A stretch of 64,000 nt of DNA from assembly GCA_964385465.1 (NCBI GenBank), contig CAYLPJ010000037.1:1-64000 (forward strand). Direction: 5' to 3'. Shown one piece after another: positions 1-8,246 of the stretch; the stretch's first letter is position 1, and every line of letters begins with the position of its first letter. The notes under the pieces were generated by a model. It saw only the letters and a program-made list of their open reading frames with translations. It had not been told where the DNA came from and ran no database searches. The stretch is from CAYLPJ01 sp964385465. Its GTDB lineage: Bacteria > Planctomycetota > Phycisphaerae > SM23-33. Position numbers and translations under genes: made by a program.

Positions 1-177
1 ATGTCCGCTACGCGGCGGTGGGCTGATGTTCAATGAACCGTGCTCCCGGTAGTAACTGGTTCAGTGAAAAGGATATACGGCGATCACCTTATGTGGTAGC
101 TTCCCCGCGCGGCAGTTAACCGGCGGGTGCGGGTGTAGATGGCAAACCCAGCCATCCACGCCAAGGAGCATCCGCCC

Positions 178-372
178 ATGCCACGCCGCGCCAGACCCGC
201 CCTGACGGCCGAGAAACGCCGTCGCCAGATCATCGACCTTCTCGCCGGGCACCTCGCCGCCATGCCCGGCGCTCTCGCCGTTCCGCCGGAACCGCCTGAT
301 CCCACCCGAGATCGCTTGCGGCAGAATCTGCCGGAATCCCCGCAGAACCGCCTTGAGCTGTCCGCGAAGTGA
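178..372 (+). CDS. small basic hypothetical protein
   Basis: This 64-residue ORF starts at an ATG with AAGGAG nine bases upstream (163-168), which favours it over the in-frame ATG at 139. The N-terminal half has a basic helix (TAEKRRRQIIDLLAGHLAAM) and the rest is Pro- and Arg-rich. I do not recognise a family with certainty. Small proteins of this kind often sit beside site-specific recombinase genes in planctomycetes, but that is only a memory of context and no recombinase is visible here. It is convergent with dxs. It could be a chance ORF or the remnant of a mobile region; the sequence around it is less GC-rich than the rest of the window. Confidence 0.35.
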   Translation: MPRRARPALTAEKRRRQIIDLLAGHLAAMPGALAVPPEPPDPTRDRLRQNLPESPQNRLELSAK

Positions 373-670
373 TGGCTCAGTGTGCACACGTGGTTAACAG
401 AGACAGAGAAAGGATTCTGCCATATATCGGGGGACACACAACCTATTTCCTGTGGCTCATCAAGACATACGCGAGTACCGCCAGGGCCACTAAGAGCAGT
501 GTTCGCCGACGACGCAATGCTGCCACGGCGCGAGGCCACATCGACACAGGCATCGGATTCCGCTGCGCTACCATGTCGCTATTCACTCTCTGACGCGATC
601 AACCAATCAGGGGCACCTTTGTATACCCGGGTGATGCCCTCTCTGCTGACAAGTATATTGGGGAGGCCCC
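373..670. other. intergenic stretch without a recognisable gene
   Basis: About 300 bases between the small left-edge ORF and the 3' end of dxs. Base composition is visibly less GC-rich than in the neighbouring genes, and the short open frames show no family resemblance. I see no convincing terminator with a T-run. Confidence 0.5.
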
Positions 671-2608
671 TTACACGTACTTCCGCGCGGTCGTGCCGGT
701 CGCGGCGGCGATGAGGTCGCGCATGGCGGCGGCGAGGCTGGTGGCGTCCAGGCCGACCTCGGTGAGTTGCTCCTGGCGGGCGGCGTGGGGGATGTAGCGA
801 TCCGGCAGGCCGGCGAGGCGGACGTGCCCGGCGTCGATGCCCCGCGAGGCCGCCAACTCCAGGACCGCCGAACCGAAGCCGCCGGCGACGGCGTGATCCT
901 CGCAGGTGATGATCGGCCGGCCCGTTCGAAGCAGCCGGGCGATCCCCGCGGTGTCCAGCGGCTTGGCGAAGCGGGCGTCGATCACGCCGACGTCCCTGCC
1001 GTTCTCGCGCCGGAGGATTCGGGACGCGGCCAGCGCCGTCTCGACCACCGGGCCGTAGCATAGGAACGTGCCATCGCCCCCCTCGGCGACCGGCCGCCAC
1101 CGGCCGGGCTCGACCGGCGGGCACTGGCCGGGCAGGTCGTCGGGGACGGTGTCCCGTGGGTATCGCAGTGCGACGGGTGAATCGCAGGTCAAGGCGAACC
1201 GCAGCATGGCGTGCAGTTCGGCGGCGTCGGCGGGTGCGGCGAGGGTCATTCCCGGCAACGTCCGCAGGAAGGCGAGGTCCATGAACCCGTGGTGCACCGC
1301 CCCGTCTGAGCCGACGAGCCCCGCGCGGTCCATGCAGAAGACCACGGGGAGGTTCTGGAGCGCGACCTCCTGGAACGCCTGGTCCATCGCGCGCTGGAGG
1401 AACGTGGAGTACACCGCCACCACCGGGCGGAGGCCGCCGCGGGCCAGCCCGGCTGCCATCGCCACCGCGTGGGACTCGCAGATGCCCACGTCGATGGTCC
1501 GCTCGGGAAACGCCTGGCGGAACTTCGCCAGCCCGGTCCCATCGGGCATGGCCGCCGTGATGGCGACCACGCGCTCGTCGGCGCGGGCGCAGTCGACCAG
1601 GGCGTCGGCGAAGGTGGCCGTCCAACTGGGGCGCTCGGCCTGTCGGAACACGGCCCGGCCGTTCTCGACGGTATACGCCGACGGGCTGTGGAACCGGCAG
1701 GGGTCCTCGACGGCGTAAGTGCAGCCGCGGCCCTTCTGGGTGTGCACGTGCAGCAGCGCCGGGTGCTCCAGCTCGGCGAGGCTGCGCAGCACGCGGATGA
1801 GCGTGGCGATGTCGTGGCCGTCGACGGGCCCGAAGTAGGAGATCCCCAGCGGCTCGAAGATGTGCCCGCCGTGGTAGCTGGTTCGGACGACGTCCTTGAG
1901 GTGGCGGATGGCCTCGGTCATCTCGGCCCCGCGGGGCAGGCGCTGGAGGAAGCGCTCGGTCTGCTGCTTGATGTCGGCGTAGGTGTGGGTCATGCGGATG
2001 CGGTCGAGCACGCCGGCCAGGCCGCCCTGGGTGCGGTCGATCGCCATCGAGTTGTCGTTGAGGACGATGAGGAACTGGCGGTTGAAGTCGCGGAGGTTGT
2101 TGATGGCCTCCAGGCTCAGCCCGTTGGCGATGCTGGCGTCGCCGACGACCGCGACGGTCCTGGCGTCCGAGCCGCTCTGGCGGTCCGCCCAGGCCAGGCC
2201 CATGCCCGTCGAGATCGCCGTGCCGGCGTGCCCGGTGGCGAACAGGTCGTAGGCGCTCTCGGAGGGCGCGGGGAACCCGCTGACGCCGCCGCGCTGGCGC
2301 AGGGCCTCGAAGGCGTCCTGCCGGCCGGTGATGAGCTTGTGGGCGTAGCACTGATGCCCGACGTCCCACAGCAATCGGTCGCAGGAGAAGTCGAAGACGT
2401 AGTGCAAGGCGACGGTCAGCTCGGCGATGCCGAGGTTGCTGGCCAGGTGCCCGCCGCGCCGACTGACCGTGCGGATGATCCGCTGGCGCAGCTCGTGGGC
2501 GAGGCGTCCGAGCTCGTCGGCGCCGAGGCGGCGGAGCTGGTGCGGGGTGGCGATGCGGCCGAGCAGTTCGCCTTTCGGTGCGGGATCGTTTTCGGGCACG
2601 TCGTTCAC
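671..2608 (-). CDS. dxs: 1-deoxy-D-xylulose-5-phosphate synthase
   Basis: Cytosolic thiamine-diphosphate enzyme that condenses pyruvate with glyceraldehyde 3-phosphate, the first step of the MEP isoprenoid pathway. The 645-residue length is normal. The N-terminal SRRGGHLASNLGIAELTVAL block carries the family His (H54). The ThDP site reads VVGDASIANG at about 154-163 with the paired LNDN at 183-186, so the usual GDG is GDA here. SYFGPVDGHD and the pyrimidine-binding block with AVYSTFLQRAMDQ and DRAGLVGSDGAVHHG follow. The start is a GTG 28 bases after the ispA stop, so the two are probably cotranscribed. Identity is very secure; only the exact start is open, because a second GTG lies three codons in. 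Confidence 0.96.
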   Translation of the reverse strand: MNDVPENDPAPKGELLGRIATPHQLRRLGADELGRLAHELRQRIIRTVSRRGGHLASNLGIAELTVALHYVFDFSCDRLLWDVGHQCYAHKLITGRQDAFEALRQRGGVSGFPAPSESAYDLFATGHAGTAISTGMGLAWADRQSGSDARTVAVVGDASIANGLSLEAINNLRDFNRQFLIVLNDNSMAIDRTQGGLAGVLDRIRMTHTYADIKQQTERFLQRLPRGAEMTEAIRHLKDVVRTSYHGGHIFEPLGISYFGPVDGHDIATLIRVLRSLAELEHPALLHVHTQKGRGCTYAVEDPCRFHSPSAYTVENGRAVFRQAERPSWTATFADALVDCARADERVVAITAAMPDGTGLAKFRQAFPERTIDVGICESHAVAMAAGLARGGLRPVVAVYSTFLQRAMDQAFQEVALQNLPVVFCMDRAGLVGSDGAVHHGFMDLAFLRTLPGMTLAAPADAAELHAMLRFALTCDSPVALRYPRDTVPDDLPGQCPPVEPGRWRPVAEGGDGTFLCYGPVVETALAASRILRRENGRDVGVIDARFAKPLDTAGIARLLRTGRPIITCEDHAVAGGFGSAVLELAASRGIDAGHVRLAGLPDRYIPHAARQEQLTEVGLDATSLAAAMRDLIAAATGTTARKYV

Positions 2609-2636
2609 CTCGATGCGGCGCCGGCTCGGCGGCGCG

Positions 2637-3539
2637 TCAGTGTCTTCTACGGGCCAGAAGGGCGGTCAGTTCCGCCAGCTTCGCGCCGCGCCCGCCCAGG
2701 GGCGCCAGCGCGCCGCGGGCGCGGGCGGTCAGGTCGTCGACGGCGCGCTCGGCGCCGCCGGCGCCCATCGCCGCAATCGCCGACCGCTTGCCCGCGTCGG
2801 CGTCTTTGCCTGGCGTCTTGCCGAGGTCCGCGGCGCTGGCTGTCACGTCCAGCAGGTCGTCCATCATCTGAAACGCCAGGCCCAGCGCCTCGGCCCAATC
2901 GCTGACGGCCGCGAGGGTCGTCTCGTCGGCCCGGGCGCAGATCGCGCCCATTCGCGCGGCGGCTCGGATCAGCGCGGCGGTCTTGCGGCGGTGGACGTAG
3001 TCCACGCCGCCGGCGCCGTCGGGCACGTCGCAGAGGTCCATGTCGGCGACCTGTCCGGCGATCATACCCGCCGGCCCGGCGCCGCGGGCCAACTCGCCGG
3101 CGAGGGGCCCGGCCAGGGCGGTATCGGCCCCGGCCAGCACGCCGAAGGCACGAGTGAGCAGGGCGTCGCCGGCCAGGACGGCCATCGCCTCGCCGAACTG
3201 CACGTGGGCGGTCGGTCGCCCGCGGCGGAGCGTGTCGTCGTCCATGCTGGGCAGATCGTCGTGGACCAGGCTGTAGCCGTGGACCAGCTCGACGGCCACG
3301 GCGGCTCGGGCGGCGGCTTCGCCGTCGGCCCCGCCCTCGGCATCGGCGGCCTCGCAGGCCAGCCAGACCACGGCCGGGCGCAGGCGTTTCCCGCCGCCGA
3401 GGATGCAGTATCGCATGGCCTCGGCGAGCGTCTCGGGCGTGCCCGGCTCGACGAGCAGGCGCTCGAGGTGCGTCTCGGCCCGTTCGCCGTAGGGCTTCAG
3501 CAGCGTGGCGAGGGTTCCGGTTGTGTGGCTGTCGGCCAT
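2637..3539 (-). CDS. ispA: polyprenyl (farnesyl/geranylgeranyl) diphosphate synthase
   Basis: All-alpha trans-prenyltransferase that extends allylic diphosphates with IPP downstream of the MEP pathway. At 300 residues it has the usual length. It shows GGGKRLRP at about 48-55, the first Asp-rich motif DDLPSMD (94-100) and the second in FQMMDDLLD (about 222-230). The ATG at 3539 (MADSHTTG) was chosen because the upstream in-frame extension is low-quality Arg-rich sequence and overlaps the promoter. It is first in the ispA-dxs pair, so substrate supply and chain elongation are encoded together. Chain length cannot be read safely from sequence; a GGPP product is possible. Confidence 0.93.
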   Translation of the reverse strand: MADSHTTGTLATLLKPYGERAETHLERLLVEPGTPETLAEAMRYCILGGGKRLRPAVVWLACEAADAEGGADGEAAARAAVAVELVHGYSLVHDDLPSMDDDTLRRGRPTAHVQFGEAMAVLAGDALLTRAFGVLAGADTALAGPLAGELARGAGPAGMIAGQVADMDLCDVPDGAGGVDYVHRRKTAALIRAAARMGAICARADETTLAAVSDWAEALGLAFQMMDDLLDVTASAADLGKTPGKDADAGKRSAIAAMGAGGAERAVDDLTARARGALAPLGGRGAKLAELTALLARRRH

Positions 3540-3578
3540 GGTGCTCCGGCAGAATCCGCGGCGAGGCTCGTCCCGGCG

Positions 3579-3606
3579 ATTATAGCCGCCGCGGGCGATC
3601 CGGCAA
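3579..3606 (-). promoter_or_regulatory. sigma70-like promoter of ispA-dxs
   Basis: On the minus strand, TTGCCG (3601-3606) is followed after 16 bases by a perfect TATAAT (3579-3584). Transcription would begin near 3572, about 33 bases before the ispA ATG. Confidence 0.7.
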
Positions 3607-3610
3607 CGCG

Positions 3611-3638
3611 TTGCGTCGGCCGGGGGCATCCGTATACT
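3611..3638 (+). promoter_or_regulatory. sigma70-like promoter of lpxA
   Basis: TTGCGT (3611-3616), 16-base spacer, TATACT (3633-3638). It lies back to back with the ispA promoter; the two -35 boxes are only four bases apart. The expected start is about 30 bases before lpxA. Confidence 0.65.
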
Positions 3639-3675
3639 GGCCTTCCGCCGGACACATCACGAGCAAGGAAGAGGC

Positions 3676-4491
3676 ATGCCGACGATTCATCCAACCGCCA
3701 TCGTGGACAGTGGAGCGACGCTCGCGGACAGTGTGGTGATCGGCCCGTTCTGCATCGTCGAGTCGGACGTGACGATCGGGGCGGGCACGGAGTTGCGTTC
3801 GCACGCGGTCGTCCGCCGCCACACCACGCTGGGCCGGGGCAACCTCGTGGACTCTCACTGCGTCCTCGGCGGCCTGCCGCAGGACCTGAAGTTCGACCCC
3901 GACCACCGCACCGAGGTGCGCATCGGCGACGACAACATCTTCCGGGAAGGCGTGACCATCTCCCGCGCCACCCACGCCGAGACGCCGACCACCGTCGGCA
4001 GCAGCACCTACTGGATGGCCAACACCCACGCCGGCCACGACACCGTCGTCGGCGACCGGGCCGTGCTGGTCAACAACGCCGCGATCGGCGGGCACGCCGC
4101 GGTCGGCCCGCGGGCGATCATGGGCGGGGCGGCCATGATCCACCAGTTCACGTGGGTCGGCGAGCTGGTGATGATGCGGGGCAAGTCGGGCGCCAGCATG
4201 CACGTCCCGCCGTTCTGCATGACGGCGGGGGTCAACAACGTCGTCGGGCTGAACACCGTCGGCCTGCGGCGGGCCGAGGATATCACCGACGAGGGCCGGC
4301 GCCAGGTCGCCGACGCCTTCCGCCTGACCTACCGGCGAGGCAAGAGCCCCCGCAACGCACTCGAGGACATGGACGGCTGGACCGACATCGCCCCCGCCGC
4401 CGAGCGGTTCCGCGAGTTTCTCCGGCGCGTCGTTCAAGCCGAGCCGCCCTACGATCGAGGGCTCTGTCCGCACCGCCGAAGCCGACAGTGA
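3676..4491 (+). CDS. lpxA: acyl-ACP--UDP-N-acetylglucosamine O-acyltransferase
   Basis: Cytosolic trimeric left-handed beta-helix acyltransferase that starts lipid A synthesis by placing a 3-hydroxyacyl chain on UDP-GlcNAc. The 271 residues begin with hexapeptide repeats (IHPTAIVDSGATL). They carry the family's NTHAGHD block, whose His121 aligns with catalytic His125 of E. coli, then IGGHAAVGP and the conserved GLNTVGLRR, and end in a helical C-terminal domain. AAGGAAGAGG precedes the ATG. Its presence supports a lipopolysaccharide-type outer membrane, and lipid-glycan modification genes lie at 12.8-16.5 kb. It is followed after 20 bases by the lyase gene, but that is probably a separate function. 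Confidence 0.95.
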   Translation: MPTIHPTAIVDSGATLADSVVIGPFCIVESDVTIGAGTELRSHAVVRRHTTLGRGNLVDSHCVLGGLPQDLKFDPDHRTEVRIGDDNIFREGVTISRATHAETPTTVGSSTYWMANTHAGHDTVVGDRAVLVNNAAIGGHAAVGPRAIMGGAAMIHQFTWVGELVMMRGKSGASMHVPPFCMTAGVNNVVGLNTVGLRRAEDITDEGRRQVADAFRLTYRRGKSPRNALEDMDGWTDIAPAAERFREFLRRVVQAEPPYDRGLCPHRRSRQ

Positions 4492-4511
4492 ACCCCCACC
4501 GGGAGCCGACC

Positions 4512-6866
4512 ATGCCCCTCCGCCTGCTGTGCCTGGCCCTGCTCACCGCGGCTGCGCACGCCGCCCCCGCCTCCGAGCCGTCCGCTGACGACATCGCCGC
4601 CATGCTGCCGGAGTCCCCGCGGGGATTCGGTCGGCCGGCGTCGGACCGGAAGGCCTGGGCCGACCTGGCCGGCGCGGAGGTCTGCCGCGAGGCCGTCGAA
4701 CGCGCCGAGGAACACCGCAAGGCCCCGGTCCCCGTCGCCGACGACGCGCTGTACCTGGACTTCTCCCGCACGGGCAACCGCAGCCGCTACCAGCGGGTGG
4801 TCTTCCGCAGACTGCGCCGGCTGGTGGACCTGGTCCTCGCCGAGTGCGCCCGGGCCGACGGGCGCTACGTGGACGCCATCGCCGCCACCGTCGCCGCCTA
4901 CGATGCCGACCGCTCCTGGCTGCTGCCCGCCCACGACCGCGGCCTCGCCAACTTCCGCGGCGAGCGGGTGGACATCGACCTGATGGCCTCCCACGTGGGG
5001 CACAACCTCGCCATGGCCGCCTGGCTGCTCGACGACCGCCTGGGCGAGCCGACCCGCCGGCTGATCGACGAGAACCTCCGCCGTCGGATCGTCACGCCGT
5101 ACCTGGACATGATCGCCGGGCGGAGGAAGCCCAACTGGTGGATCACCTGCACCAACAACTGGAACGCCGTCTGCCACGCCGGGGTGGTGGGCACCGCCCT
5201 GGCGACCGTCGAGGACCGCCCCGCGCGGGCGAGGATCGCCGCCGCCGCCATCAAGAACTCCCGCCGCTTCCTCGCCGGCTTCACCGACGACGGCTACTGC
5301 TCCGAGGGCGTCAGCTACTGGAACTACGGGTTCGGCTACTTCACGCTGCTGGCCGAATGCATCCGCCAGCACACCGGCGGGCGGGTCGACATGCTGGCCT
5401 GGCCGGCCTCCCGCGAGCCGGCCGCCTTCGGGCGCCGGATCGAAATCCACGGCGGCGTGTACCCCGCCTTCGCCGACTGCCCCGTGGGCCGGAGGCCATC
5501 GGCAACGCTGCGACATTTCCTCGGCCGACGCTTCGGATGGGGCGCCCCGCCCGAAGACGACGCCCTGTTCCGCCGGGCCGACGGGCGCCTGCCCCACGTG
5601 GTCATGCACCTGTTCCCCAACGCCGCCACGCAAGCCCCGCCGCCGACGAAACCCCGCCCCCCCCTGCCGCCGCGAACGTGGTTCGACGACGCGGGGATCC
5701 TGATCTGCCGTCCGGGCGACAACGGCGCGAGGCGGCTGGCCGTCGCACTGAAGGGCGGGCACAACGGCGAGCACCACAACCACAACGACGTCGGCAGCTA
5801 CGTCGCCGTGGTCGAGGACGCCGCCATCCTCCTCGACCCCGGGTCAGAGGTCTACACCGCGCGGACCTTCAGCAAGCGGCGGTACGAATCGAACGTACTG
5901 AACTCGTTCGGCCATCCCGTGCCCCGCCTGGCCGGGCGGCTCCAGCAGGCCGGGGGCAAGGCCCGCGCGAAGGTGCTCTCGACGGACTTCACCGACGAGG
6001 CCGACACGCTGACCCTCGACCTGACCAGCGCCTACGACGTCAAGCAGCTTGCGCGCCTGACGCGGACGTTCGTCTACGACCGCGGCGGCGACGGCTCGCT
6101 GACAGTCACCGACGAGGCCGAGCTGAACGAGCCGGCCGCGTTCGAGACCGCCCTGATCACCGCCGATCACTGGAAGCGCCAGGGCGATGCGGCGCTGCTG
6201 GTCTACGACGTCCGCCGGGCCGTGCGGGTGACGATCGATACCGCGGGGGCCGGGTTCGAGCTCGACGAGACGGTCATCGACGAGGACGTCAACGGCGGCA
6301 TTCGTCCGCGGCGGATCGCCGTCCGCCTCGCCGAGCCCGCGCGGCGGGCGAAGGTCACGATGATGATCGTCCCGGCCGACAACCCACTGACCGCCGACGG
6401 CCCCCTCGCCAACGGCGGCTTCGAGCACGGCTCGCTGGGCTGGCGGCTCTCCGACGACGGCATGTCGGAGGTCTCCACGAAGCAGGCTGCCTCGGGCAAG
6501 CGGTCGCTGCGGGTTCACGACGCGTCGGGGACCGACGGCTCGAGCGTTCGTTCGCATCGCATCGCCGTCCCCGACGGGCGGAAGCTGCGGCTGGAGGGCA
6601 AGGCCAGGGTCGTCTCGGGCAGCGGGGTGGGCGTGTACGTGTACTACTACGACGCAGGCGGCCGGCGGCTCAACGAGACCGACGCCCGGGGGCACGTGGC
6701 GCCGGTGCTGAGCCTGGACCGGGCGAGCGACGCCTTCCGGCCGTTCGCCGCCGATCTCGACGTGCCCGACGGCGCGACCGAACTGGCGATCTGGATCCAC
6801 AGCTACAACTCGGCCCGGGTGACCGCGTACATCGACGACCTGGCCGTCCGGGAGTTCGGCAACTGA
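4512..6866 (+). CDS. secreted heparinase II/III-like polysaccharide lyase
   Basis: A 784-residue exported protein. A signal peptide (MPLRLLCLALLTAAAHA) leads into an alpha-toroid domain with the NWWITCTNNWNAV block near residue 210. The beta-sandwich heparinase II/III domain contains GGHNGEHHNHNDVGSYV near 415-430, where the clustered His and Asn residues are typical of metal or substrate binding in these lyases. From about 635 to the end, NGGFEHGSLGWRLSDDG starts a jelly-roll resembling carbohydrate-binding modules. It likely cleaves uronate-containing polysaccharide by beta-elimination outside the cytoplasm. The start follows lpxA by 20 bases and is fixed by the signal peptide. The next genes (oxidoreductase, sulfatases, sugar kinase) fit glycan catabolism; the exact substrate is unknown. 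Confidence 0.87.
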   Translation: MPLRLLCLALLTAAAHAAPASEPSADDIAAMLPESPRGFGRPASDRKAWADLAGAEVCREAVERAEEHRKAPVPVADDALYLDFSRTGNRSRYQRVVFRRLRRLVDLVLAECARADGRYVDAIAATVAAYDADRSWLLPAHDRGLANFRGERVDIDLMASHVGHNLAMAAWLLDDRLGEPTRRLIDENLRRRIVTPYLDMIAGRRKPNWWITCTNNWNAVCHAGVVGTALATVEDRPARARIAAAAIKNSRRFLAGFTDDGYCSEGVSYWNYGFGYFTLLAECIRQHTGGRVDMLAWPASREPAAFGRRIEIHGGVYPAFADCPVGRRPSATLRHFLGRRFGWGAPPEDDALFRRADGRLPHVVMHLFPNAATQAPPPTKPRPPLPPRTWFDDAGILICRPGDNGARRLAVALKGGHNGEHHNHNDVGSYVAVVEDAAILLDPGSEVYTARTFSKRRYESNVLNSFGHPVPRLAGRLQQAGGKARAKVLSTDFTDEADTLTLDLTSAYDVKQLARLTRTFVYDRGGDGSLTVTDEAELNEPAAFETALITADHWKRQGDAALLVYDVRRAVRVTIDTAGAGFELDETVIDEDVNGGIRPRRIAVRLAEPARRAKVTMMIVPADNPLTADGPLANGGFEHGSLGWRLSDDGMSEVSTKQAASGKRSLRVHDASGTDGSSVRSHRIAVPDGRKLRLEGKARVVSGSGVGVYVYYYDAGGRRLNETDARGHVAPVLSLDRASDAFRPFAADLDVPDGATELAIWIHSYNSARVTAYIDDLAVREFGN

Positions 6867-6891
6867 TCTCAACCGCGAGAGGAGCCACGAA

Positions 6892-8133
6892 ATGCCCACG
6901 ACACGACGAGAGTTTCTGGCCGGTGTGAGCGCGGCGGCACTGGCCGCCGGGGCGAGGGCCGGCAGCGCGGCAGGCAAGGACCGCATCGGCGTCGGCTTCA
7001 TCGGCTGCGGGGGCCGGCAGAACGCCCACCTCCGCGCGGTGAACTGGCTCAAGGAGCACGGCAAGGAGGCGGTGGACATCGTGGCCGTCTGCGACGTCTA
7101 CCGCACCCGCATGAAGCGGGCTGCCGAGGCCTACAACGCCAAGGGGACCATGGACCACCGCGAGCTGCTGGCCGACAAGAACGTGGACGTGGTCTGTATC
7201 GCCACGCCGGATCACCACCACGGCCCGCAGACAATCGACGCCTTCCGCGCCGGCAAGGACGTCTACTGCGAGAAGCCCTTCGTCCACTGGCGGCAGCTTC
7301 CGGTGGCCTTCGAAGCCGCCGCGGTCGGCGAGAAGCTCGGGCGCGTCTTCCAGCTCGGCACGCAGGGGATGAGCGACGCGGCCTGGCACCAGGGGGCGAA
7401 GCTGGTGGCCGACGGCGCCATCGGCCGGCCCATCCACGCCGAATGCGGCTATTTCCGCGTGGGCGACTGGGGCGAGCGGGGCATGCGGATCGACGACCCC
7501 AAGGCCCGGCCGGGACCGGACCTCAATTGGGAGGCGTTCCTCGGCGACGCCCCGCGGCACGACTTCGACGTCAGCCGCTTCTTCCGCTGGCGGATGTACG
7601 AGGACTACGCCGGCGGGCCCGTGACCGACCTGTTCCCCCACTCGCTGACGCCCGTGGCCCACATGCTGCCGGTCGGCATGCCCGCCCTGGCCGTCGCCAC
7701 CGGCGGGAAGTTCCGCTACGAGCAGCGCGAGGTCCCCGATACGTTCAACATGCTGGTGGACTACCCCGAGAAGGTCACCGTGGCCGTGCTCGGCACGCAG
7801 GGGAACCCTTACCAGGGCACCGGCGGGCGTGGAGCCGGGGCACGCCGGCCCATCCTCCGCGGCTGGGACGCCGCCATGACCTTCGAGGGCAACGACATCG
7901 TCGTCCACCCCGTCGACCGCAAGAAGAAGCCCACGCGAACGCCGATCGAGCACGGGGAGAACCTCGTCGAGCACTGGCGGAACTTCCTGGCCTGCGTCCG
8001 CGGCCACGACCGCAACACCAACAGCCCGATCGACCTCGCCTGCCGCGTCCAGGCCGCCCTGAACCTCGCCATGCACAGCCTCCGCCATGGCACGACGGCC
8101 AGACTGGACGCCAAGGCGGGGAAGATCGTGTGA
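6892..8133 (+). CDS. Gfo/Idh/MocA family oxidoreductase with Tat signal
   Basis: A 413-residue NAD(P)-dependent oxidoreductase of the glucose-fructose oxidoreductase family. The N-terminus TTRREFLAGVSAAALAAG is a twin-arginine signal, so the enzyme is probably exported folded with its cofactor. A Rossmann fold follows with GVGFIGCGGR (about 33-42), ATPDHHH, and the diagnostic CEKPF block (about 125-129), then the C-terminal beta-sheet dimer domain. It begins 25 bases after the lyase, within the same run. This family is greatly expanded in planctomycetes with unknown substrates. Oxidation or epimerisation of a sugar from the lyase and sulfatase reactions is a reasonable inference, no more. Confidence 0.92.
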   Translation: MPTTRREFLAGVSAAALAAGARAGSAAGKDRIGVGFIGCGGRQNAHLRAVNWLKEHGKEAVDIVAVCDVYRTRMKRAAEAYNAKGTMDHRELLADKNVDVVCIATPDHHHGPQTIDAFRAGKDVYCEKPFVHWRQLPVAFEAAAVGEKLGRVFQLGTQGMSDAAWHQGAKLVADGAIGRPIHAECGYFRVGDWGERGMRIDDPKARPGPDLNWEAFLGDAPRHDFDVSRFFRWRMYEDYAGGPVTDLFPHSLTPVAHMLPVGMPALAVATGGKFRYEQREVPDTFNMLVDYPEKVTVAVLGTQGNPYQGTGGRGAGARRPILRGWDAAMTFEGNDIVVHPVDRKKKPTRTPIEHGENLVEHWRNFLACVRGHDRNTNSPIDLACRVQAALNLAMHSLRHGTTARLDAKAGKIV

Positions 8134-8246
8134 CCGCCGGGATGCGGCAGCAGGGATGAACGCCGATGGAGGCGAACGAGCCGTCTGCCCGATCGCTTGA
8201 ATCCCCTGCCTCCCTGTTCAATCGCCTTTGACCAACCGGAGCAACC

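Noticed and set aside
1..24. 3' end of a gene entering from the left edge
   Set aside because: Only a few codons before stops in all three plus frames; nothing identifiable.
579..2369. Open frame overlapping dxs in another minus-strand frame
   Set aside because: Arg/Pro-rich product, no motifs; the dxs frame has all family signatures.
8134..8246. Small ORF of 21 codons at 8166 and similarity to the spacer at 27400-27568
   Set aside because: The ORF has no ribosome site or motif; the shared words (AGCAGGGATG, GAATCCCCTG) are too short to call a dispersed repeat.
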